Position numbers and translations under genes: made by a program. From positions 1 to 58,388 of the forward strand of contig DATBFG010000102.1 in assembly GCA_036558645.1 (NCBI GenBank): a DNA stretch of 58,388 nucleotides, in the 5' to 3' direction. How positions within the stretch are numbered: the stretch's first letter is position 1; each line of letters starts with the position of its first letter. Below the pieces are notes generated by a model. That model saw nothing but the letters and a program-made list of their open reading frames with translations, was not told where the DNA came from and did no database searches. Positions 50,510-58,069 of this stretch are shown one piece after another. The stretch comes from DATBFG01 sp036558645 (GTDB taxonomy: Bacteria; Acidobacteriota; Terriglobia; Terriglobales; Acidobacteriaceae).

Positions 50510-51415
50510 ATGCGCATCACAAGCCGCCGGAAAGCGATTGCCTTCTTTCTCACCTTAGGGATTTTTCTGGCCGCGGTCGCGGTTGCTGTCGGCTTCGGTT
50601 GGATCTTCCTGAATTGGCGTGAAGGCATCAAGGTATTTCTTGGCATCATCTTTTTTGGTGCCATTATTACTGGGATTATCCTCAACACGACATTTCTCGT
50701 CCGAGAAATCCGGCGCAACGAGCAGCACGACAGCTTCATCAACGCTGTCACGCATGAACTCAAGACCCCGATTGCGTCCATAAGGCTTTACCTTCAAACG
50801 ATGCAGAGTCGTCAGGTCGACGACGCTCAGCGGCATGAGTTCTACCGACTGATGCTTGACGACACCGATCGCCTGTTGATGACCGTGGAGCAAGTGCTAC
50901 GCGCAGGCAAGGCCGGCCTGAAGCGTTCGAGCCTTCACCGCGCACCCGTCGACTTCGCAGAGCTGGTACGGACCTGCGTCGAGGGTGCTCGCACCAGTCA
51001 TCACCTTCCCCCCGAAACACTGCGATTTGAGATGAGGACGAACGGAAGCGGAACTACGATCTCCGGGGACGCTGAAGAATTGCGCACCGCCGTGTCAAAC
51101 GTGATCGAGAATGCTATCAAATATTCTGTCGGCAACGTGGATGTGGATGTTCAAGTTGAGGCGCCGGACGAAAAGTACCTTCGCCTCAACGTGCGCGATA
51201 GAGGCGTCGGCATTCCCAAGGGAGAGTTGACGCGCATCTTCAAGCGCTTTTACCGTGTGCGCAACCGGTCCGCCTCCATGGTGAAAGGAACGGGATTGGG
51301 ACTATTTATCGTGCGCGCGATCACTCGCAAGCATGGAGGACGAGTTCGCGCCCATAGCGAAGGCGAAGGTCTCGGGACGACCGTCACTCTTGATCTACCC
51401 CGGAGCAACGCATGA
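50510..51415 (+). CDS. Membrane histidine kinase (two-TM)
   Basis: Sensor kinase of 301 aa with two membrane helices (about 10-32 and 40-64) and almost no periplasmic loop. A HisKA domain (His82 in NAVTHELKTPIAS) and an HATPase domain (N box NVIENAIKYS, G1 DRGVGIP, F box FKRFYRV, G2 GTGLGLF) follow. The short loop suggests that it senses the membrane or a partner protein. Its stop codon overlaps the regulator's start by 4 nt (ATGA), so the pair is coupled. Confidence 0.95.
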   Translation: MRITSRRKAIAFFLTLGIFLAAVAVAVGFGWIFLNWREGIKVFLGIIFFGAIITGIILNTTFLVREIRRNEQHDSFINAVTHELKTPIASIRLYLQTMQSRQVDDAQRHEFYRLMLDDTDRLLMTVEQVLRAGKAGLKRSSLHRAPVDFAELVRTCVEGARTSHHLPPETLRFEMRTNGSGTTISGDAEELRTAVSNVIENAIKYSVGNVDVDVQVEAPDEKYLRLNVRDRGVGIPKGELTRIFKRFYRVRNRSASMVKGTGLGLFIVRAITRKHGGRVRAHSEGEGLGTTVTLDLPRSNA

Positions 51416-52161
51416 GCCGCGTGTTGATTGTGGAGGATGAGGGCCACCTGGCGCGAGGTTTACAGTACAACCTTGAGGCGGAAGGACATGCCGTTCGCGT
51501 GGTGGGCGATGGCGAAAGCGCGCTCGCCCTCTTGCTGGGAAACGGTGATGTGCAGAAGGAAGAGTTCGATGCCGTGGTGCTGGATGTCATGCTTCCCGGA
51601 AGAGACGGGTTCTCCGTGGCTTCGGAATTGCGCGAGGCGAGACAATATGTTCCCGTGCTGATGCTAACGGCGCGAGGACGGCCCGAGGATGTCTTGAACG
51701 GGTTTGCCTCAGGAGCAGATGATTACCTTCCCAAGCCCTTTGAGCTTCCAATACTCCTCGCCCGCTTGCAGGGTTTGCTACGCCGGAATCAGTGGATGCA
51801 GGCGCAAGGAGCGCCCACGACGCCTCCGTCGACACCGGAATTCGAAGTGTATTCGTTTAATGGGCGAACAATTGATTTCGGAAAGCTGGAGCTGCACGGA
51901 AGAGGCGACACCATTCACCTTACGCTGATGGAGGCGGAGTTCCTGCGCCATCTGATTAAGCATGCGGGACGCGTTGTCTCGAGGAAATCCATACTCGAAG
52001 AGGTCTGGGGACTGCACGAGGATACCGACACTCGGGCCATCGACAATTTTGTGGTACGTTTGCGACGCTATATTGAGGATATCCCTGCCAAGCCTAAGCA
52101 TCTGGTGACGGTTCGTGGCGTGGGTTATCGGTTTTACGCGGAACCAAACCATACGAAGTGA
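51412..52161 (+). CDS. OmpR/PhoB-family response regulator
   Basis: A 249-aa response regulator. The receiver domain has the acidic pair in LIVEDEG, the phospho-acceptor Asp58 (VVLDVMLPGRDG), the Thr in LMLTARG and the Lys in YLPKPF. A winged-helix DNA-binding domain (about 150-243) has LTLMEAEFLRHLIKHAGRVVSR, VWGLHEDTDTRAIDNFV, then LRRYIEDIP and VRGVGYRF. It is the partner of the kinase whose gene it overlaps. Target genes are unknown. Confidence 0.95.
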   Translation: MSRVLIVEDEGHLARGLQYNLEAEGHAVRVVGDGESALALLLGNGDVQKEEFDAVVLDVMLPGRDGFSVASELREARQYVPVLMLTARGRPEDVLNGFASGADDYLPKPFELPILLARLQGLLRRNQWMQAQGAPTTPPSTPEFEVYSFNGRTIDFGKLELHGRGDTIHLTLMEAEFLRHLIKHAGRVVSRKSILEEVWGLHEDTDTRAIDNFVVRLRRYIEDIPAKPKHLVTVRGVGYRFYAEPNHTK

Positions 52162-52205
52162 GTTTTGCCGGGAGGTCCGAAAAGGTCTGGTTTGAGTTGG
52201 GCTTG

Positions 52206-52859
52206 CTACTGTCTTGACGTAGAAGCGCCCGCCGCGAGATCCCGCACTACTCCTAGGAATGTTGCCGCTCCTTGCTCGTCTGACAACGCCTCGAGCGCAA
52301 CACTGGCTGTAAGGTGCGGAGACTCTGTGCGGAATCGCACTACGAGCAAATCCTGCCCACGGGTGGTCATAAGGGTATTCACAACCGGCGAGAGTTCCTG
52401 CGTCCACTGCGTTCGCGTAGTGAGAACAATCGGTCCTGGACGAGTGATCGTCCAATCCTTCGAATCCGTCTGCGCGGGCGCGTCTTTATGCGTGACCCAG
52501 CGATGGCGAAAGACTTCGAGTTGGAAGCCGGGTATGTAGTCCAGGTCAGCCTCCAGAGTGACGGTTTCCTTTTGCTTACGCCACAGACTGATGAGCCATT
52601 GGATGGGAATGGGACGCTGAAACAAGCGGATCGTAACGCGGGCATTGTCAAGGAGGTGAGTGGCAAAGCTCATCCGAGCCTGCAAACGGCTCGCATCAAG
52701 CCAGCGGGCCTCAGTCACCCGTGCTCTACCGCAGCAGGCTGCCTCAACCAAGTGCAGGGCTGCAGCGCCTTTTCGCCGGTTGTATCGGGCTAAACACCAA
52801 TACCAAATCGCTAGCAGGCCAACTGCACTCAGCGCGTCAATGAGTATCAGGCGCCCCAC
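52206..52859 (-). CDS. Membrane-anchored protein of unknown function
   Basis: A 217-aa protein with one N-terminal membrane helix (LIDALSAVGLLAIWYWCLA) and a soluble part with no recognised motif. It has two adjacent Cys (ACCGRA), a WLDASRLQARMSF stretch and mixed beta strands further on. It starts at a GTG preceded by AGAGGA. It is convergent with the response regulator gene. No similarity to its neighbours is apparent. Confidence 0.75.
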   Translation of the reverse strand: MGRLILIDALSAVGLLAIWYWCLARYNRRKGAAALHLVEAACCGRARVTEARWLDASRLQARMSFATHLLDNARVTIRLFQRPIPIQWLISLWRKQKETVTLEADLDYIPGFQLEVFRHRWVTHKDAPAQTDSKDWTITRPGPIVLTTRTQWTQELSPVVNTLMTTRGQDLLVVRFRTESPHLTASVALEALSDEQGAATFLGVVRDLAAGASTSRQ

Positions 52860-53036
52860 AGCATCCTCTGATGCGAATGTTACGACTTGGGGTGCAAACC
52901 GGGCAACCCTTCTGAAGAAGATTTTTGCAGGTCGCCTTACGCTCGAGTTTGAGAATCGAGCCGGTTGCGCTTGGAACCGGTCGATGAGAGATCAAATCTA
53001 TCGAAGACGTTCCGCTGTCCTATTCGACTGCCCGCG

Positions 53037-53042
53037 TACAAT
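53037..53042 (+). promoter_or_regulatory. -10 box giving a leaderless GNAT mRNA
   Basis: TACAAT with exactly 6 nt before the GTG at 53049; no Shine-Dalgarno precedes that codon. Confidence 0.4.
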
Positions 53043-53048
53043 GTCATA

Positions 53049-53507
53049 GTGGTCTTCAACTTACGTGAATTTCGTCAAGACGATTTTGAAACTTTGTGGA
53101 AAATCGATCAGAAATGCTTTCCCCCAGGGATATCCTACTCGCGACAGGAACTTAGACATTACATGGAGCGAGCGGGGGCCTTTACGCTGATCGCCGAGGG
53201 TGGCAGCACCCCATCGATCGTGGGATTTATTGTCGGAGAATCCGGAAAAAGGGGCGTCGGCCACATCATCACGATTGACGTCCTCCCGGAGGTGCGTCGG
53301 GCCGGTACGGGTTCCCAACTCCTGCGTGCCGCAGAAGATCGCCTCCTTTCAAAGACCTGTCGATTTGTGTATCTGGAAACCGCAGTGGACAACACCGCTG
53401 CCCTCGCCTTTTACAAACGCCACGGCTACTTCGTAATCAAGACCCAACCTCGCTATTACAGCAACGAAATGGATGCCCTCGTGCTGAAGAAGCAACTAGC
53501 CGCCTAA
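53049..53507 (+). CDS. GNAT-family N-acetyltransferase (RimI-like)
   Basis: A 152-aa acetyl-CoA-dependent N-acyltransferase. It starts LREFRQDDFETLWKIDQKCF, has the acetyl-CoA loop with the motif VLPEVRRAGTGSQLL (consensus Q/RxxGxG/A) and the LETAVDNTAALAFYKRHGY segment, close to RimI-type enzymes. The GTG at 53049 is preferred over a longer open frame to 52965. It may modify ribosomal or other protein N-termini, but small-molecule substrates are equally possible. Confidence 0.9.
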   Translation: MVFNLREFRQDDFETLWKIDQKCFPPGISYSRQELRHYMERAGAFTLIAEGGSTPSIVGFIVGESGKRGVGHIITIDVLPEVRRAGTGSQLLRAAEDRLLSKTCRFVYLETAVDNTAALAFYKRHGYFVIKTQPRYYSNEMDALVLKKQLAA

Positions 53508-53591
53508 TCTCGATCCGAGAGTTTCAAAATGCGGGCACCATATTCATCGGCCATCCATCGGTTCACTCCGAATGGGGTAGAGTAGACGGTC

Positions 53592-54995
53592 ATGACGCTA
53601 TCGAAACGCTATGACGCCATTGTCATCGGATCTGGCCAGGGCGGTAATCCACTTGCCACGGCATTGGCCGACGCAGGTATGAAAACCGCGCTCGTCGAAC
53701 GGAAACATGTGGGTGGTACTTGTATCAATGAAGGATGCACTCCCACGAAGACAATGGTCGCGAGCGGGCGTGTCGCGTACCTTGCGCGCCGCGGAGCCGA
53801 CTATGGCGTCCGCACGGGTCCGGTTGAGATCGACCTGGCGAAGGTACGGCAGCGCAAGCGCAATATCGTCGATAGCTTTCGCAACGGAAGCCAGTCTCGT
53901 CTGGAAAAGACAAAGAATCTCGACTTGATCTTCGGTGATGCCACTTTTACTAACCCATCAACCATAGCAATCCGGTTGAAGGATGGTGGCGAAAGCCAAT
54001 GCTCCGGCGAGAAGATCTTTCTCAACACCGGGACACGAGCCTCCCAGCCAAAGATTGAAGGGCTGGACAGTACGCCTTATCTCGACAATGTCTCCATCAT
54101 GGAACTCGACCGAGTCCCCGAGCACCTGCTCGTGTTAGGCGGAGGCTACATCGGACTTGAGTTTGGGCAACTATTCCGGCGGTTCGGGAGCCAGGTAACG
54201 ATCGTTCACCTGGGGGACCAACTGCTTCAGCGAGAAGACCCCGACATTGCCGAGGAAATTTTGAAAATCCTCGAGCAGGACGGCATCAACATTCTGCTGA
54301 ACACAAAATCGACACGTGTGCGGCAGGTGGGGGGAAAAATCCACCTGGACGTGGAGCAGAACGGTAAGCAGTCAACGCAAACCGGGTCCCATTTATTAGT
54401 AGCGACAGGACGATTACCGAACACGGACAGCTTGAATCTGGCTTCGGCCGGGATTGCAACGGACAATCACGGCTTCATCAAGGTGAACAATCGGTTGGAG
54501 ACATCCGCGACCGGAGTCTTCGCGATAGGAGACGTAAAGGGAGGTCCGGCCTTCACGCATATCTCCTATGACGATTTCCGGATTCTCAAGGCCAATCTGC
54601 TCGAGAACAAATCTGTTACCACGGACGGGCGAATGGTTCCCTACACCGTCTTCATCGATCCGCAACTCGGCCGAGTGGGACTCAGTGAAACCGAGGCACG
54701 GGCTGTGAATCCCAGGATTCGCGTTGCGAAGCTACCCATGAGCTCGGTGGCGCGGGCACTTGAAATGGATGAGACTCGTGGATTCATGAAGGCTGTAATC
54801 GATCCGGAGACCAACCAGATTGTAGGTGCGGCTGTGTTGGGCGTTGAGGGTGGAGAGGTAATGGCGGCTTTCGAGATCGCGATGATGGGCAAGCTACCTT
54901 ACACCGCCCTGCGTGACGGAGTCTTCGCTCATCCCACATTGGCCGAGTCGCTCAACAATCTGTTCACTGCAATGGAAAAAATGGCTAGGGAATAA
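53592..54995 (+). CDS. FAD-dependent pyridine nucleotide-disulfide oxidoreductase
   Basis: A 467-aa flavoprotein in the mercuric reductase/dihydrolipoamide dehydrogenase family. It has an N-terminal FAD motif (AIVIGSGQGGNPLA), the redox-active disulfide Cys44-Cys49 in GGTCINEGCTPTKT, an NAD(P) motif (LLVLGGGYIGLEFGQLF) and the C-terminal FAHPTLAESL with the catalytic His. It lacks the N-terminal HMA domain and the C-terminal Cys pair of true MerA, so it is not a mercury-resistance enzyme on this evidence. No mer or pdh genes are nearby. The electron acceptor is unknown. Confidence 0.92.
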   Translation: MTLSKRYDAIVIGSGQGGNPLATALADAGMKTALVERKHVGGTCINEGCTPTKTMVASGRVAYLARRGADYGVRTGPVEIDLAKVRQRKRNIVDSFRNGSQSRLEKTKNLDLIFGDATFTNPSTIAIRLKDGGESQCSGEKIFLNTGTRASQPKIEGLDSTPYLDNVSIMELDRVPEHLLVLGGGYIGLEFGQLFRRFGSQVTIVHLGDQLLQREDPDIAEEILKILEQDGINILLNTKSTRVRQVGGKIHLDVEQNGKQSTQTGSHLLVATGRLPNTDSLNLASAGIATDNHGFIKVNNRLETSATGVFAIGDVKGGPAFTHISYDDFRILKANLLENKSVTTDGRMVPYTVFIDPQLGRVGLSETEARAVNPRIRVAKLPMSSVARALEMDETRGFMKAVIDPETNQIVGAAVLGVEGGEVMAAFEIAMMGKLPYTALRDGVFAHPTLAESLNNLFTAMEKMARE

Positions 54996-55021
54996 ATTCG
55001 CATTTCGCAGTTAATTGCTCC

Positions 55022-55954
55022 TTATGCTGACTTTTCTTCTCGCTGACGGCGGGCCTCATACGCCTTGAGGTGAGTGTATGCAGTGGCCAGGCGAGGTGCC
55101 GACCCCGGCTTCGCTCTTCGCAGCAGGTCTCCAATGATGTGATGTGCTTCGATACGCGCACCGCGCTCGATATCTCGAAGCATGGATGGTGTCAGTGTCG
55201 AACCCTTGGCAGTAAGCATGGCGCGAGTGCGTTCGAACGATGGGTCGCGTACCTCGTGTCCTTCTGACGCAGCAATCTGACGACACTCATCGATTAGACC
55301 AAGCACGAACTCGGTTCCACCCGGTGCTGCATTGATATCTCCGACGGAGCCGCGCATCAGGCAACCGCTGCTTGCGGCGGAGCTCAAGAAGACCCACTTC
55401 TCCCACATCTCCTGCATGATTTGTGTGCTCATCCTCGCGTCGAAGCGCGCTCCATGCATAAGTTCGGCGATTTTCTGTACTCGGCTGGATAATGAACCGT
55501 CGCGTTCGCCAAAGGAGAGCTCGTGCGTGTCGTTCAAATGGGCGATCTCGCCCTGCGCATTGACCGAGGAGGCGATCAGACACTGCCCGCCTAGCACGCG
55601 CTCTCCGCCGAACCGCTTAATAAGGAGATCGAGATGCCGGATTCCATTCAGAAGTGGAATGATCGCGGTGGCTGGACCGAGGCCGGGAGCAAAATCCGTA
55701 ATTGCGGCCTCGAGATCGTAGGACTTGGTCGTGACAAGAACGAGATCGTATGTATCTCGTATGCTGCCGGCCTGAACAATGGTGGGATCTGAAACGAACA
55801 CGTCACCGAAGCGGCTGTGAATGCGGAGTCCCGAATGTCGCAATTCCTCGGCACGGCGCGAGCGAGCCAGGAAGGTCACATCGCGGTTGATTTCGAGCAG
55901 CCTGCCGCCGAAATATCCTCCGATCGCCCCAGCGCCGACAACCAGCGTACGCAT
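55022..55954 (-). CDS. panE: Ketopantoate reductase family protein (ApbA/PanE)
   Basis: NADPH-dependent 2-dehydropantoate 2-reductase of 310 aa, which makes pantoate for coenzyme A. It has an N-terminal Rossmann motif (VVGAGAIGGYFGGRL), LVLVTTKSYDLEAAI, PLLNGIRHLDLL and, in the C-terminal domain, the catalytic Lys in MQEMWEKWVFLSSAA. AGGAGG is 6 nt before the ATG. It is the last gene of a minus-strand series with the BNR and MoaD/ThiS genes. ApbA/PanE homologues are multiple in many genomes, so the exact role is not certain. Confidence 0.88.
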   Translation of the reverse strand: MRTLVVGAGAIGGYFGGRLLEINRDVTFLARSRRAEELRHSGLRIHSRFGDVFVSDPTIVQAGSIRDTYDLVLVTTKSYDLEAAITDFAPGLGPATAIIPLLNGIRHLDLLIKRFGGERVLGGQCLIASSVNAQGEIAHLNDTHELSFGERDGSLSSRVQKIAELMHGARFDARMSTQIMQEMWEKWVFLSSAASSGCLMRGSVGDINAAPGGTEFVLGLIDECRQIAASEGHEVRDPSFERTRAMLTAKGSTLTPSMLRDIERGARIEAHHIIGDLLRRAKPGSAPRLATAYTHLKAYEARRQREEKSA

Positions 55955-56019
55955 TCCAAGCCTCCTGATGCGTCACATCGCAAGATTCATTAGCCACGGG
56001 AACAACGTGCCTGTTGCTC

Positions 56020-56316
56020 CTATCCCCCAGCGATCGCTCCGATCACCATGAAGGGTTCCCTACCACTGGCGACATCGGCAGGGAGAGGCGCATCGGGAGA
56101 TTCGTGGGACAGGTCCTCTTCGCATGCGAAAAAGCGCAAGAAAGGTCGGCGTTGCTTGGTATCGTGATCGCGGATGGCTCCGCGAAGCATGGGATAGCAT
56201 GACTCAAGCGCGTCCAGCACGGCGCGTTGAGTAATCGGCGCCGCAACCTCGAGCGTTACCTCGGAATCGACATGCGCCAAATTGCGGAGATGGAAAGGGA
56301 GAGCTACACGGATCAT
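56020..56316 (-). CDS. MoaD/ThiS-like ubiquitin-fold protein
   Basis: A 98-aa protein (from the ATG at 56316) of the beta-grasp ubiquitin-like family ending in the diglycine GAIAGG, which is adenylated and thiocarboxylated in MoaD and ThiS. It has VALPFHLRNLA, a long helix (AVLDALESCYPML) and FFACEEDLS. No E1-like adenylating gene, mo- or thi-gene is in the window. It follows the BNR protein on the same strand with a perfect hairpin between. A GTG at 56340 in frame is an alternative start. Confidence 0.85.
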   Translation of the reverse strand: MIRVALPFHLRNLAHVDSEVTLEVAAPITQRAVLDALESCYPMLRGAIRDHDTKQRRPFLRFFACEEDLSHESPDAPLPADVASGREPFMVIGAIAGG

Positions 56317-56343
56317 GTTCGTATTCCCGCAAGAATTCACAAA

Positions 56344-56371
56344 CAGACGCTGGCACTTAAGCCAGCGTCTG
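56344..56371 (-). repeat. Perfect 11-bp intercistronic hairpin
   Basis: CAGACGCTGGC (56344-56354) pairs with GCCAGCGTCTG (56361-56371) around a 6-nt loop that contains the stop codon of the BNR gene. The 5' arm encodes its last residues. It stands 28 nt before the MoaD/ThiS ATG. Few T follow, so it is likely an mRNA-processing or partial termination element. Confidence 0.7.
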
Positions 56372-57535
56372 AACCTCCACGCTCAGCACCGCCGGCAGAT
56401 CGCGGACAATTGCATTCCAGCTATCCCCGGCATCGTTCGAACAGTACACCTGCCCGCCCGTAGTTCCGAAGTAAACCCCGCACTTCTCGAGCGTGTCGAC
56501 CGCCATGGCATCGCGCAGAACGTTCACGTAGCAGTCTTTCTGGGGCAGACCCTTGGTTAATGCCTCCCACTCGTTGCCTCCAGTCTTGCTGCGGAATACG
56601 CGCAGCTTGCCCTCGTGGACAAAGTGTTCGGAGTCGCTTTTGATCGGAAGCACGTAAATCGTCTCCGGTTCGTGCGCGTGGACATCGATGACGAAACCGA
56701 AATCGGTGGGCAGGTTGCCGCTCACTTCCCTCCAATTGTCCCCGGCATCGTCGGAGCGCATAACGTCCCAGTGTTTTTGCATGAACAGCACTCCGGGCCG
56801 GCTAGGGTTCATGGCCACGTGATGCACGCAGTGCCCCACTTCAGCGTTAGGATCTGGAATGTACTGTGACTTGAGTCCGCGATTGATCGGCTTCCAGGTT
56901 TCACCACCATCATCAGTACGGAATGCCCCCGCGGCCGAGATCGCGATCCATATTCTCTTTGGATTGCTGGGATCAAGAATGATGGTGTGCAGGCACATAC
57001 CGCCAGCACCGGGCTGCCAGTTGGGGCCGGTGCCGTGTCCGCGCAAGCCTGACAGTTCCTTCCAGTTTTGTCCGCCGTCAGTCGAGCGGAAGATGGCCGC
57101 GTCTTCGACTCCGGCGTACACGGTGTCACCATCGGTGAGAGAAGGTTCGAGATGCCACACCCGCTTGAACTCCCACGGGTGCTGCGTGCCGTCGTACCAC
57201 TGATGCGTGGTCAGCGGTTTTGCGGCGGCATCGTAAGCGAACTTATTGCTCTCGCCTTTAGGCGTGCCGTCCGGCGTAGTAGTCGGTTCACCTGGCGGTG
57301 TGCCCGGCTGATGCCATGTTTTTCCGCCATCATCAGAGCGCTGGATGATCTGGCCGAACCATCCGCTGGTTTGTGAGGCGTAAATACGGTTGGGATCAAC
57401 AGCAGAACCCTTCAGGTGATACATCTCCCACCCGGCAAAGTGCGGACCGGATACATCCCATTTTTCCCGCTTACCGTCTGCGGACAGGATGAACGCACCT
57501 TTACGAGTGCCGACCAGAACGCGAACATTGGACAT
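56357..57535 (-). CDS. BNR/Asp-box beta-propeller protein
   Basis: A 392-aa cytosolic protein (no signal peptide) made of six Asp-box (SxDxGxxW-like) repeats: RSDDGGKTW, RSTDGGQNW, RTDDGGETW, RSDDAGDNW, RSKTGGNEW and CSNDAGDSW. This gives a sialidase/YCF48-type beta-propeller. The N-terminus VRVLVGTRKGAFIL is typical of a family that occurs next to MoaD/ThiS-like genes, but I know of no established function. A true sialidase would be exported and have Arg triad and Tyr/Glu residues, which I do not see. The Shine-Dalgarno is GGAGAG. Confidence 0.88.
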   Translation of the reverse strand: MSNVRVLVGTRKGAFILSADGKREKWDVSGPHFAGWEMYHLKGSAVDPNRIYASQTSGWFGQIIQRSDDGGKTWHQPGTPPGEPTTTPDGTPKGESNKFAYDAAAKPLTTHQWYDGTQHPWEFKRVWHLEPSLTDGDTVYAGVEDAAIFRSTDGGQNWKELSGLRGHGTGPNWQPGAGGMCLHTIILDPSNPKRIWIAISAAGAFRTDDGGETWKPINRGLKSQYIPDPNAEVGHCVHHVAMNPSRPGVLFMQKHWDVMRSDDAGDNWREVSGNLPTDFGFVIDVHAHEPETIYVLPIKSDSEHFVHEGKLRVFRSKTGGNEWEALTKGLPQKDCYVNVLRDAMAVDTLEKCGVYFGTTGGQVYCSNDAGDSWNAIVRDLPAVLSVEVQTLA

Positions 57536-57589
57536 GATCTCTCCTCAACGACCCTGCGTTTCAACAAAGGAAGTGTGTTCTTATAATTT

Positions 57590-57976
57590 CTACATTTTTC
57601 CAGCTTCGTCCAAGACAGAGAGTATGTTTCCCGCCGGGTCCTTAAACCAAGCAATGGTTGGACCATTCCCGCGCATAATTCCCTTTTCATCTGTCTTGAG
57701 GTCCGGTTCGTTGTAGGTTTCGAAGCGGACACCGCGCTTTTTCAGCGTATCCACAGCTTCTTCAACATTCTTCACGGGAAAGTTCAGCACAGTAAAGGTT
57801 GCCGGCTGATGTTTGGACTTCGGATAGACCAGAACCGTATTTCCGCTAGCAACATGCAGATTAAGCAGGCCGTGAGATTCGGAAACTTCCAAGCCGAGAG
57901 TATTACCGTAAAAGTCTTTCGCCTTTGCAATATCGTTCACTGAGAAGCCACTAAAAGCATGACTAGATTTCAACAT
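57590..57976 (-). CDS. VOC-superfamily (glyoxalase-like) protein
   Basis: A 128-aa vicinal-oxygen-chelate fold protein with two beta-alpha-beta-beta-beta units: AFSGFSVNDIAKAKDFYGNTLGLE at the start and WFKDPAGNILSVLDE at the end. Metal ligands would be His/Glu at the usual places; the Glu normally at the C-terminal end of the second unit is replaced in part (ILSVLDE), so enzymatic activity is uncertain. The ATG at 57976 has AAAGGAG upstream; the frame is open to 58063 but that part overlaps a hairpin. It sits between the unknown gene and the BNR gene. Confidence 0.88.
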   Translation of the reverse strand: MLKSSHAFSGFSVNDIAKAKDFYGNTLGLEVSESHGLLNLHVASGNTVLVYPKSKHQPATFTVLNFPVKNVEEAVDTLKKRGVRFETYNEPDLKTDEKGIMRGNGPTIAWFKDPAGNILSVLDEAGKM

Positions 57977-58026
57977 TGCTTCACTCCTTTGCTTGACGGC
58001 GGCGCACGGAGTAGTAAGAGTTGGCA

Positions 58027-58061
58027 GGTCCCACCCTTCGTTGTCTCCGAAGAGTGGGACC
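58027..58061 (-). repeat. 14-bp hairpin after the unknown gene at the window end
   Basis: GGTCCCACCCTTCG (58027-58040) pairs with CGAAGAGTGGGACC (58048-58061) with a single G-U pair on the minus strand. It begins 9 nt past the stop at 58070. There is no T-tract. Confidence 0.55.
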
Positions 58062-58069
58062 ATCGCCGG

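Noticed and set aside
51778..52455. A 225-codon frame on the minus strand
   Set aside because: It overlaps the response regulator's DNA-binding domain and the anchored unknown gene in another frame; no recognisable protein.
53592..54995. Mercuric reductase
   Set aside because: The CINEGC centre fits, but there is no HMA domain and no C-terminal Cys pair, and no mer genes are near.
56357..57535. Sialidase
   Set aside because: Asp-box repeats alone do not make a sialidase. No signal peptide or catalytic Arg triad is visible.
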